Assembly (NCBI RefSeq): GCF_003762925.1
Contig: NZ_RJUK01000001.1
Span: 2,418,001-2,482,000 of the forward strand
Length of the DNA: 64,000 nucleotides
Direction of reading: 5' to 3'
DNA from: Marinimicrobium koreense
GTDB taxonomy: Bacteria > Pseudomonadota > Gammaproteobacteria > Pseudomonadales > Cellvibrionaceae
This document shows positions 1 through 7,932 of the stretch, piece by piece. A program made the position numbers and the translations under genes. Every line of letters begins with the position of its first letter. Position 1 is the stretch's first letter. A model generated the notes under the pieces. It was not told the origin of the DNA. It worked only from the letters and a program-made list of their open reading frames with translations, and searched no databases.

Positions 1-155
1 ACGGCCGGGACTACGGCCGAGAATGGAATATTGAAGTGCAACTCAAACCCGCCCGCCCCCACGAAGTCGCCCTGCGTTACGCCGATTTCCAGGGGTCGTC
101 CCCTTACCTGCCCAACCAGCGGTGGGCCTATCTCGACTATCGCTACAACTTTTAA
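1..155 (+). CDS. C-terminal end of an outer-membrane beta-barrel protein (partial)
   Basis: An open frame enters from the left edge and stops at 153-155, giving the last 50 residues of a protein. The tail alternates polar and hydrophobic residues and ends YLDYRYNF, with the terminal aromatic residue that the BAM machinery recognises on outer-membrane barrels. The strand-like segments around VALRYADF fit the final hairpins of a porin. The family cannot be named from this fragment; it could be a porin or a phosphate- or alginate-type channel. A long inverted repeat and a single REP element lie downstream, before the convergent gene that ends at 396. Confidence 0.6.
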   Translation, partial: GRDYGREWNIEVQLKPARPHEVALRYADFQGSSPYLPNQRWAYLDYRYNF

Positions 156-193
156 CCTCTTCATCAGCGGGTGCAGCGTCAAGTCCGGGCCGC

Positions 194-290
194 TGCGGGA
201 CAAGCCCTTTCAAGACACGCCGTAAATACGTCCATGTAGGCTCGAATCGCGGGTCCCCCGCTCCACGGTCTTGAAAGGGCTTGTCCCGCA
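194..290. repeat. Perfect 23-bp inverted repeat with 51-nt spacer
   Basis: Bases 194-216 and 268-290 are exact reverse complements (arm begins TGCGGGACAAGCCC). The arms could fold into a strong hairpin downstream of the partial porin gene. There is no T-run, so it is not a classic Rho-independent terminator. It may be a small non-autonomous repeat, and a REP element follows at 315. Confidence 0.75.
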
Positions 291-314
291 TCGGCCCTCA
301 GTGCCAGTGGTGAC

Positions 315-347
315 GTAGGGCGGATAAGACCGAAGGTCGCATCCGCC
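315..347 (+). repeat. Single REP element (GTAG-GGCGGATAAG type)
   Basis: The sequence has a GTAG head followed by the imperfect palindrome GGCGGATAAG...GCATCCGCC. This is the layout of REP elements mobilised by RAYT-type transposases. It lies between two convergent genes. Confidence 0.75.
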
Positions 348-395
348 GCAATGACGGTCGGAGTATCCAACGGCAAACCGAGATGCAAACCAACT

Positions 396-1496
396 TCAAT
401 AGTAAAAATGCAGCTGCACAAACCCCTGGGTGAAGTTACCCGTTTCACGCTGGGGAATATCCTCGCCGACGCGGATTCCACCGCGCAGCTGTACACTGGC
501 GTAGGGGGTATATTCCAGCAGGAGTGAATGGCGAGTGCGTTCGTTTTCGTCGATGGCGGTATCCGGGTCCAACCATTCGGTGGTCAGCTTCAGGTTATAG
601 CCCTTGGCCAGTTCCCGGTTGAGTTCCACCAGACTCACCTCCTGCACCTGGGCAATGCCCGGCCGATTGGTGACCGACTCGTCCTCAATGCGACTGAGCT
701 CCAGCAGCACCCCGTAGCCACCGAAAGTGAAACCGCCAAACAGGCTGGCCAGCTCGCGTTGCCCAATGTCGGCATCATTCAACACGTAGCTGCCACCGGC
801 ACGCCAATGGCGGGTCACGTATTCCCCCCGGGTCAGGTACTGAAAATTCCGATCATCGTTGTTCTGGCTGTTGCTGCCGTTGCTGAGCGCTACATCGACG
901 CGGAGCCGGTCGAAGTTCAACCCCAACTCGACGCCCTGATCACTGTTATTGAAATTGAACCCGGACGCCTGGCGAACAAAGGCGCTGTCATCCTCCAGCC
1001 GCAACCCGAAGGGCAGCATCAGATTGCCCGCCTTCACGCTGTGATCGCCAAGGCGCATCATGACGAAGGCCTCCCGATTACGACCGCCCCCGGGCAGCAG
1101 TTGCTGATCCAGGTACAACATGACCGGTGAATCCTTGGGCTGGAACGCCAGATACAACTGCCCGGTCTGGGTACTAAAGCTGCGAGCATCGCCGGCTTCA
1201 TCACCGTCGAAGTCCATCTGGGTGGCGCTGAAGCGCAGGTCGGTGCCCAGGCGCAGGCTGTCATTGACCTGGCCCCCGTCGAACGCCTCCATGGCACCCG
1301 GCTGAGCAGGCAGCTCATGCGTACCGTAGTAAGCGCCGTAACTGGAACGCAGACCGCCACCACTGGGATTGACGTGGCAGGCGGCACAGGGTTGCCCTGT
1401 GCGCACGGCCAGATAGGGCTCAGCACTCAGTATCGAAGGTACCGCCAGCAGTGCCCCGAGGAACAGTAAACGAATCACACTAGAATGAGATTTCAT
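396..1496 (-). CDS. Outer-membrane barrel-like protein with an N-terminal c-type heme motif
   Basis: The product has 366 residues. A signal peptide (about 1-25, ending ILSA) is followed directly by a CxxCH heme-binding motif (Cys37, Cys40, His41) in PCAACHVNPSGGG. The rest is amphipathic strand-rich sequence that ends in QLHFYY, like an outer-membrane barrel. I chose the ATG at 1496 because it precedes a clear signal peptide and has a GGAGGG ribosome site; an upstream in-frame start would run inside the neighbour. It overlaps the upstream cytochrome-like lipoprotein gene by 17 bp, so the two are probably translated together. I infer a role in electron transfer or redox chemistry at the outer membrane. 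No named family is certain. Confidence 0.65.
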   Translation of the reverse strand: MKSHSSVIRLLFLGALLAVPSILSAEPYLAVRTGQPCAACHVNPSGGGLRSSYGAYYGTHELPAQPGAMEAFDGGQVNDSLRLGTDLRFSATQMDFDGDEAGDARSFSTQTGQLYLAFQPKDSPVMLYLDQQLLPGGGRNREAFVMMRLGDHSVKAGNLMLPFGLRLEDDSAFVRQASGFNFNNSDQGVELGLNFDRLRVDVALSNGSNSQNNDDRNFQYLTRGEYVTRHWRAGGSYVLNDADIGQRELASLFGGFTFGGYGVLLELSRIEDESVTNRPGIAQVQEVSLVELNRELAKGYNLKLTTEWLDPDTAIDENERTRHSLLLEYTPYASVQLRGGIRVGEDIPQRETGNFTQGFVQLHFYY

Positions 1497-2289
1497 GGCG
1501 GAACAACCCTCCTTCGGTTCGGTCTCGGTCACCGTCCAGCACACGGTGTTGTTGATCCAGCAGGGTGGCGACAGCGGGGTCATTCACGACAAACTCGGCG
1601 GCCGTGACCGGGTAGTCCGGTAAGTACCAGTGAATCCGCAGTTGCTGTCCGTCCTGCAGACTCAGCGCATACTGCTCCGGCGATGCCAGAACACGTTGAC
1701 CATCACGATGGAAATAGACCTGCACGGCATCGGACAGCGACTCGGAAGAGATCGCCCGGCTGAAGCGAAGCGTCACAACACGCTGTTCAGACTGATGGCC
1801 CTGCAGGGAAACGCTGGTGGGTGCATCACCTACACCTTCCCGGGGTGCACCGTTTTCAATCCAGTCGCGCACCTGGGCAATGCGGGTGGCACTGAGCGGA
1901 CTCATGCCCAGAGGCATTTGCCCGCCATCGATGCCGTCGGCCCCTTCCAGTTTACGCAGCAGGTAGCTCGCCTCCGGGTCTCCCGGCGCTACGCGCAGCA
2001 CTGAAGGCTGCTGACCGGAGGGCTGGTTGACCAGAGAATCGTAACTGTTCTGCTCGGAGTCCAGCCGCAGGCCCTCCGGCGCCGCGCCACCGGTGTGGCA
2101 CTGGGCGCAAATGGGGCTGAAGATATCCGCCTGTAGCTGGGCCAGGCTGCCCGGCACCGGCGGCGTGTCATTGCCGCCGGTGCCGTTGTCATCCGAGGGT
2201 AGACCCTGCTCGTCCAGTCCCTCCCCGGACCCGGCCCCACAGCCGGTCAACAGACCGGCGAGCAGGAGACACAGTGATACTCGCTTCAT
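1480..2289 (-). CDS. Cytochrome-c-like lipoprotein
   Basis: The product has 269 residues. It begins with a lipoprotein signal peptide whose lipobox ends LLTGC, giving Cys17 as the lipidated residue. A low-complexity linker follows, then a c-type heme motif CAQCH (Cys61, Cys64, His65). The segment running to the conserved-looking GGQMPLG and the WIENGA stretch resembles the single-heme domain found in planctomycete-type and related cytochromes. The C-terminal half (about 150-269) has a beta-sandwich-like composition and I cannot name it. It lies between a secreted-repeat lipoprotein gene and a heme-motif barrel gene on the same strand. The three are probably one operon that places redox proteins at the outer membrane. 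Confidence 0.7.
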   Translation of the reverse strand: MKRVSLCLLLAGLLTGCGAGSGEGLDEQGLPSDDNGTGGNDTPPVPGSLAQLQADIFSPICAQCHTGGAAPEGLRLDSEQNSYDSLVNQPSGQQPSVLRVAPGDPEASYLLRKLEGADGIDGGQMPLGMSPLSATRIAQVRDWIENGAPREGVGDAPTSVSLQGHQSEQRVVTLRFSRAISSESLSDAVQVYFHRDGQRVLASPEQYALSLQDGQQLRIHWYLPDYPVTAAEFVVNDPAVATLLDQQHRVLDGDRDRTEGGLFRHEISF

Positions 2290-2304
2290 GACCGCGCCTC
2301 CCTG

Positions 2305-3987
2305 TTACGGCGTTGCGAAGAACCAGGTACCGAAGCCATCGGTAATATCGCCGTTGGCATCTCCCGGTGCGCTGTCGCCCGCGTAGAAGTAAAGGGGCTC
2401 CTCCTGATAGCGCCACTGGAAGCCGCCCTCCGGGTGCTCGATCACGCTGAAGTCACCGAAGTCGCGGGCGTCCGCTGGTGCATATAAGGCGGGCCAGACA
2501 TCCAGGCAACTGCCCGTACAATTGGACTGGCCGTCGGTATCTTCGGAGAAGGTATAGAGCGTGAATCCGTGCCGCTCGTTGTCCGGGTCGCCATTGGCGT
2601 CCACCAACATGCCCCAAGCAACAAACAGCGCACCTTCATCGGGATGGGTGTTGACTGCCACCGGTGGAATCCGGGCAAGGCGCCAGAGGTCGTTGACTTC
2701 GTCGCCACTGACATCTCCGGGCTCGGAATCCCCGCTGAAGAAGTACAGCGGCATGCCGTGCAGGGCCCACTGCTGTTCCCCGGAACCGCGTTCCACCAGA
2801 CTGAACGGCGCGACCGCTTCGGCACCGTCATGAGCGATCAGCGCGGGCCAGGCGTCCAGGCAACTGTCGGCGCAGTTGGAGACACCCGGTTCATCATTAT
2901 CGAAGGTATAGAGGGACATGCCATGAGCGGCGACCGCGTCGGTCTGCTCCGCCATACCATCGGGCGTGGCCTGCAGCAGCAGTCCGGCGCCGACATAAGC
3001 GGAACCCCGCGATGTGTCCTGAATCAGCCAGGGCAGTGGGCGCGCCAGCTCCCAGTTCTCGATGGCGGCACCATTGACATCCCCAGCCTGGGTATCGCCG
3101 ACAAAGAAGTACAAGGGCATGCCCTGATAGGCCCATTGCATGGCCGTGGCCCCCTCGGTGTCCATAGCCCGTTCGATCAGGCTGAAGGGCGGCTCGGCCA
3201 CATCGTTCTGCTCGGCCAACAGCGGCGGCCAATTGGCCAGGCATTGACCATTGCAGACGGATTCTCCCGACGGGTCCATGGCAAAGGTATACAGGGTGTA
3301 GCCGTGCCGATTCTGTTTTTCGGCGACAAACACATCGGTCTCGCCGTCGGTTTCGGGGATACCCACGGCAACCTCACCGGTGGCGGTAAAATAGCGCCCT
3401 TCATCGGTATTGCTCATTTCATCACTGAGCCGGGCCGGTTCGGTAACTGCCACCCGCCAGAGATCGTTGACGCCCTCGCCATTGATATCGCCGGGCTGGC
3501 TGTCACCGGCGTAGAAATACAGCGGTTCGCCGCGCAGCGCCCACTGGGTGCTGCCATCGTCCCGCTCCACGGTGGACAGGGGCGGCTCCACCACCGAATC
3601 GTCAGTGGTCAGCAGCGGCGGCCAGGCCTCCACACAGTCGACATTATTGCAGGCCGACTCACCGGGGTTATCCATATCGAAGGTGTACAGCGTCATGCCA
3701 TCCAGCTCGCGGTTTTCTTCCATAAAAGTGCCGCCGTCGTCGTACAACACGCGGGCATTACCATCGGCCACATAGGTACCGCCAATAAGCGTCACCGTCG
3801 TCTGCAGTGGCGTCGGCCCTGGGTCATCCACCGTGCCATTGCTACTGCTACTACTGCTGCTGTACCCGTTGCCGTTGCCATTCCCGTTGCCGTCACCGTA
3901 GCCACCACCTCCACCGCCACAGGCGGTCAGAGTCAGGGTCACGGCACACCAGAAAATCAGAAGTCGGAATAAATTGGAGACTGTCAT
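2305..3987 (-). CDS. Secreted-repeat lipoprotein with four COG4315-type repeats
   Basis: The product has 560 residues. It has a lipoprotein signal peptide (TLTACGGGG), then a low-complexity spacer of Gly-Asn dipeptides and a run of seven Ser. Four copies follow of the secreted repeat of unknown function (PF03640-like), each with the pattern GxxLYTFxxDxxGxSxCxxxCxxxWPPL and later QWxxxGxPLYFYxGDxxPGDxxG. The four cover the protein at roughly 120-residue spacing. The ATG at 3987 has AGGAG eight bases upstream and is preferred to an in-frame GTG at 3996. The domain is often encoded next to cytochromes and its function is not established. It is first in a minus-strand group with two heme-motif proteins and is divergent from a TonB receptor. 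Confidence 0.75.
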   Translation of the reverse strand: MTVSNLFRLLIFWCAVTLTLTACGGGGGGYGDGNGNGNGNGYSSSSSSSNGTVDDPGPTPLQTTVTLIGGTYVADGNARVLYDDGGTFMEENRELDGMTLYTFDMDNPGESACNNVDCVEAWPPLLTTDDSVVEPPLSTVERDDGSTQWALRGEPLYFYAGDSQPGDINGEGVNDLWRVAVTEPARLSDEMSNTDEGRYFTATGEVAVGIPETDGETDVFVAEKQNRHGYTLYTFAMDPSGESVCNGQCLANWPPLLAEQNDVAEPPFSLIERAMDTEGATAMQWAYQGMPLYFFVGDTQAGDVNGAAIENWELARPLPWLIQDTSRGSAYVGAGLLLQATPDGMAEQTDAVAAHGMSLYTFDNDEPGVSNCADSCLDAWPALIAHDGAEAVAPFSLVERGSGEQQWALHGMPLYFFSGDSEPGDVSGDEVNDLWRLARIPPVAVNTHPDEGALFVAWGMLVDANGDPDNERHGFTLYTFSEDTDGQSNCTGSCLDVWPALYAPADARDFGDFSVIEHPEGGFQWRYQEEPLYFYAGDSAPGDANGDITDGFGTWFFATP

Positions 3988-4170
3988 GGGTCGCACTCCT
4001 TTTCAGATTGAGTCTCCGCAAGTTACGGATCAATCAGAAAAAGGTTGCAGGTGACGGGAAGCATTCAATCACTTCGCGGCTGCGACAATTTGTCACTGTG
4101 CGCCGGCGTCCGTCTACCTTAAGCTTGCGCGCACAGCGGATCAATACGAACAAAGCGGAGGCCAGTGGTC

Positions 4171-6462
4171 ATGTCATTGTTGGGAAAGCATAACCTCCTG
4201 GGGCTGAGTCTGGCGGGGCTACTGGCACCGTCTGCCGGCGCGGATCATGCGCCGGGGGAACTGGCCACGGAGGAGGTGCGGGTCTGGGGTGAGCGAGGGC
4301 GCGGCAGCGAACACCAGACCACCGGCCCAAGCCACACCATTGGCCCGGAGGATATCCGGGGTATCAATATCACCACCACCGAGGACCTGGTGAAATTCGA
4401 ACCCAGCCTGGTGGTGCGGCGCCGGTTTATCGGCGACGCCAACGGCACCCTGGGCATACGCGGCTCCAACATGTTCCAGACCGCCCGCTCGATGGTCTTT
4501 GCCGACGGTGTTCCGCTGCACTACCTGCTGGAGTCGCGCTGGAGCGGCTCGCCCCGCTGGACCCTGGTGTCCGCCAGCGAGATCGCCCAGGTGGAGTTGC
4601 TCTACGGCCCCTTTTCCGCGGAGTACAGCGGCAACGCTATGGGCGGGGTGATCAACATTGAAACCGCCATCCCCGAATCCCGCCGCATCCGCATCGACGG
4701 CAGTGTTTTCTCCCAGGGTTTCGACGCCTACGGGTTTGACGATTCCCTGAACGGCTACAAAGGTTTTGCCTCCTATGGCGACCGCTTCGGCGATCTGAGC
4801 GTTTATCTGTCCTACAACCACCTGGACAATGAGGCCCAGCCCCAGTCCTATTACTACGGCGGCGGCACCAATAATCCCACGCCCCAGCCGGTCAGCGGCG
4901 CCATCCGGGGGTTGGACAGTGAGGGCAACGAGCGACTGTTTTTCGGGGACACCGGGGTGATCAACACCACCACCGACAACCTCAAGCTCAAGCTCGGCTA
5001 CGATTGGACACACTGGTCCACCCTGCTCAATGTGGCTTATGAGGATCGCCTGTCCCGCACCGACGATGCCAACAGCTATGTGACCGATACCAATGGCGAC
5101 CTCGTCTGGGGTGGCGACCTGGTGCAGAACGGCGCCGCCTTCTCCATGCCCGCCTCGCGCCTGAACGTCAGCGCCATGGAGCGGGATACCCTGTCCACCG
5201 GCTGGCGTCTGCAGGGTGACCTGACAGAAGACGTCTCCCTGGAAACCAGCCTGAGTCATTTCACCATCCTGCGGGATGAAAGCCGGGCGTCGGCGGTCAA
5301 CCCGGCGCACCCCGAGGCCTCGCCCGCCGGCCAGGTCAGCGACTACGGCGATACCGGCTGGCGGACAGCAGAAGTCAAACTGCGCGCGGAAAACTGGCTG
5401 ACCGAAGGCCTGTCCCTGGTGACCGGCGCCCGCACCGAAGCCTACGAATTGAACCTCAATGTTTACGACTCCGACGATTACCGCGCGGGCGAGAAAACCG
5501 AAGCCACCAGCCGCAGCGGGGGAGAAACCCGCATCGACGCCTTCTACGCCCAGGCCGCCTGGCAGTTCCATCCCCGATGGGATAGTACATTGGGATTGCG
5601 CTACGAAGACTGGCGAAGTGACAACGGCTATTTCTCCAACGACCAGCCCGACACCCCGGCGTTGGATCTCACTCCGGTGCCGGACAACAGCCGTCAGCGC
5701 GTATCGCCCAAGTTTTCCCTCGGGTTCACGCCGAACAACGACTGGCAACTGCGCTACTCTCTAGCCCGGGCCTATCGCTTCCCCATCGTGGAGGAATTGT
5801 TCAGCCAGTACCAAGCGTACAACGCGGTCAGTGAAGCCAACCCGGAACTGAAACCGGAGGACGGCGTGCACCACAACCTGATGCTGGAGCGGCACCTGAC
5901 CAACGGCCTGATGCGCCTCAACCTGTTCCAGGAAAACGTGAAGGACGTGATCGAATCCCAGACAGAACTGTTGCCGGGCGGAGGCTCGGTGCGCACCTTC
6001 GTGCCCATCGACGAAGTGGAAACCTGGGGCGCCGAGTGGATCGCAGACCTGCAGGGTCTCTGGCACCCACAACTGGATTGGCGTTTCAACCTTACCTACA
6101 CCCGCTCGGAAGTCACCGACAACGAACCTAACCCGGACCTCGAGGGCAACACCTTTCCACGCATGCCGCGCTGGCGTGGCAACCTGCTTGCCAGTTATCA
6201 CCTGAGCGCCGACTGGCAGGTAAACGCCAATATCCAATACGCCAGCGACAGCTTCGGTAGCCTGGACAACAGCGACACTGAGAAGGGTGTCTACGGTGCC
6301 CAGGACGGCTACATCTTTATTGGCCTGAAGACCCGCTATCAATTGGACGACCACTGGGGTTTCAGCCTGGGCCTGGATAACGTCACCGACGAACGCGCCT
6401 ACGTGGCACACCCCTGGCCCGGTCGAACGGTATATGCCAGCTTCTCCTACGATTGGCACTGA
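4171..6462 (+). CDS. TonB-dependent outer-membrane receptor
   Basis: The product has 763 residues with a short signal peptide ending SAGA. A plug domain (about 40-165) contains the LGIRGSN and GPFSAEYSGNAMGGVINI signatures. A 22-strand-type barrel follows and ends in ASFSYDWH. It would bring a ligand too large for porins across the outer membrane using TonB energy. The PepSY-type membrane protein 22 bp downstream suggests a siderophore or another iron-type ligand, because that pairing is common in iron uptake. The start at 4171 has GGAGG nine bases upstream; an in-frame GTG six bases earlier is less well placed. I see no convincing Fur box in the 180 bp upstream. The divergent neighbours carry heme motifs, so a heme- or copper-linked ligand remains possible. 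Confidence 0.88.
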   Translation: MSLLGKHNLLGLSLAGLLAPSAGADHAPGELATEEVRVWGERGRGSEHQTTGPSHTIGPEDIRGINITTTEDLVKFEPSLVVRRRFIGDANGTLGIRGSNMFQTARSMVFADGVPLHYLLESRWSGSPRWTLVSASEIAQVELLYGPFSAEYSGNAMGGVINIETAIPESRRIRIDGSVFSQGFDAYGFDDSLNGYKGFASYGDRFGDLSVYLSYNHLDNEAQPQSYYYGGGTNNPTPQPVSGAIRGLDSEGNERLFFGDTGVINTTTDNLKLKLGYDWTHWSTLLNVAYEDRLSRTDDANSYVTDTNGDLVWGGDLVQNGAAFSMPASRLNVSAMERDTLSTGWRLQGDLTEDVSLETSLSHFTILRDESRASAVNPAHPEASPAGQVSDYGDTGWRTAEVKLRAENWLTEGLSLVTGARTEAYELNLNVYDSDDYRAGEKTEATSRSGGETRIDAFYAQAAWQFHPRWDSTLGLRYEDWRSDNGYFSNDQPDTPALDLTPVPDNSRQRVSPKFSLGFTPNNDWQLRYSLARAYRFPIVEELFSQYQAYNAVSEANPELKPEDGVHHNLMLERHLTNGLMRLNLFQENVKDVIESQTELLPGGGSVRTFVPIDEVETWGAEWIADLQGLWHPQLDWRFNLTYTRSEVTDNEPNPDLEGNTFPRMPRWRGNLLASYHLSADWQVNANIQYASDSFGSLDNSDTEKGVYGAQDGYIFIGLKTRYQLDDHWGFSLGLDNVTDERAYVAHPWPGRTVYASFSYDWH

Positions 6463-6484
6463 CGTTGAATGAGGCTCCCCCACA

Positions 6485-7822
6485 ATGAACCAAGCCACCT
6501 TTCCCGACAAAGAGTCCCACCATCAGCGGAGCACTGCCAGAGCCGGGCACTGGTACCGAACCCTGTGGCGCTGGCACTTTTACGCGGGTCTGTTCTGCAT
6601 CCCCTTTGTGGTCATACTGTCGGTTACCGGCGGTATCTATCTGTTCAAGCCGCAACTGGACCACTGGGCTGAGCGGGACTTTCGGAACCTAGCCACTGCC
6701 GGGAAAGCTTTGCCCATTGAGAAACAGATCGAACACGCGCTGGTGGCCTACCCCGACGCCATGCTGGTCAACATACGGGTAACCGCCAATACCCAGGACG
6801 CACACCGATTACTGATTCGGCAAGGCGGTGAAACCATACATCTGTACGTGCATCCCGCCACCGGCGAGGTGTTGCAGGCCAATAATCCGGACCGACGCTT
6901 GACTGCCTGGGTAAAAAATCTGCACGGCGAACTGTTGATCGGCACCGCCGGTTCAATACTGGTGGAGCTCGCCGCCTGCTGGGCCTTTGTGCTGTTGATG
7001 ACCGGCGTCTACCTCTGGTGGCCCCGAGGCCAGAAAGGCCTGGGCGGCGTACTCTATCCCCGACTGCGTAAGGGCGGGCGCACGTTCTGGCGGGACCTGC
7101 ACGCGGTGATCGGCTTCTGGCTGGTAGGGCTGACCTTCTTCCTGCTGATCACCGCCCTGCCCTGGAGTCAGGTGTGGGGCAGCGCGTTCAAGGAGCTGCG
7201 CCAGCTTGCAAGCGGGCCAACGGAACATAGCTGGCGAATCAGCAGCCACTCTCATGGCGATCGCACCTCATATGACACACCCTTGCCCACCACCAAGGTA
7301 TGGCAGCAGGCTCGAGCGCTTGAATTTGCCCCTCCCGTGGAGCTGTCCTGGGACCACCAACGACACCACTGGAAAGTGGCTTCTCAGCACCAGAACCGCC
7401 CGCTGCGCCAAACCGCCTGGCTGGATTCCGACACTGGCGAACTGATTGAGAGCAACGGCTTTTCAGAGAAAGGCGCACTGGATAAAGCCATTGGAATCGG
7501 CATTGCGGCGCACGAAGGGCATTTATTCGGCTGGTTGAATCAACTGTTGGGATTACTGACGGCCCTGGGGTTGATCACGGTGTGCGTGTCCGGCGCAGTG
7601 ATGTGGTGGCGACGACGCCCCGAAAAACGACTGGGTGCGCCCAAGCCTGTGGAAGCCCACACCGGAAAAGTGATCGGAGGCCTAGTCCTGCTGCTGGGTG
7701 TGTTGTTGCCGGTGGTGGGGTTGTCGTTGATTGCCTTGTGGATGATGGAGCGATGGGTAGTGCGGCGCTTTAAATCCGTGGCGGTTTGGTTGGGTGTTTA
7801 CAGGGATATTCAGGAAAGTTAA
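6485..7822 (+). CDS. PepSY-associated transmembrane protein (PiuB-like)
   Basis: The product has 445 residues and belongs to the PepSY_TM family of inner-membrane proteins. The first membrane segment (about 35-60) is in HFYAGLFCIPFVVILSVTGG, the typical start of the family. A periplasmic PepSY region (about 65-145) is followed by membrane segments near 160-185, 210-235, 335-365 and 395-430. It starts 22 bp after the TonB receptor stop and is almost certainly cotranscribed. Family members have been linked to reductive release of iron from siderophores at the inner membrane; that function is inferred here. A REPIN pair starts immediately after the stop codon. Confidence 0.85.
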   Translation: MNQATFPDKESHHQRSTARAGHWYRTLWRWHFYAGLFCIPFVVILSVTGGIYLFKPQLDHWAERDFRNLATAGKALPIEKQIEHALVAYPDAMLVNIRVTANTQDAHRLLIRQGGETIHLYVHPATGEVLQANNPDRRLTAWVKNLHGELLIGTAGSILVELAACWAFVLLMTGVYLWWPRGQKGLGGVLYPRLRKGGRTFWRDLHAVIGFWLVGLTFFLLITALPWSQVWGSAFKELRQLASGPTEHSWRISSHSHGDRTSYDTPLPTTKVWQQARALEFAPPVELSWDHQRHHWKVASQHQNRPLRQTAWLDSDTGELIESNGFSEKGALDKAIGIGIAAHEGHLFGWLNQLLGLLTALGLITVCVSGAVMWWRRRPEKRLGAPKPVEAHTGKVIGGLVLLLGVLLPVVGLSLIALWMMERWVVRRFKSVAVWLGVYRDIQES

Positions 7823-7823
7823 C

Positions 7824-7920
7824 GGCGGATGCGCTTCGCTCCGATACGTCGAACCGATCCGCCCTACAGATGCTGCCGTGGTCCGCGTAGGGCGGATAAG
7901 GGCCGCAGCCCGCATCCGCC
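7824..7920. repeat. REPIN (two inverted REP elements)
   Basis: A minus-oriented REP (7824-7867, ending CCCTAC) faces a plus-oriented REP (7887-7920, starting GTAGGGCGGATAAG). The pair fills the space between two convergent genes and could fold as one long hairpin that ends transcripts from both sides. Confidence 0.8.
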
Positions 7921-7932
7921 GTTACTCGAACA

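Noticed and set aside
2569-3972. Long plus-strand open frame (467 codons) opposite the secreted-repeat lipoprotein
   Set aside because: It mirrors the codon bias of the real minus-strand gene, lacks a ribosome site and resembles no family.
4219-5748. Long minus-strand open frame (509 codons) opposite the TonB receptor
   Set aside because: Val/Gly/His-rich antisense shadow without a signal peptide, domain or ribosome site.
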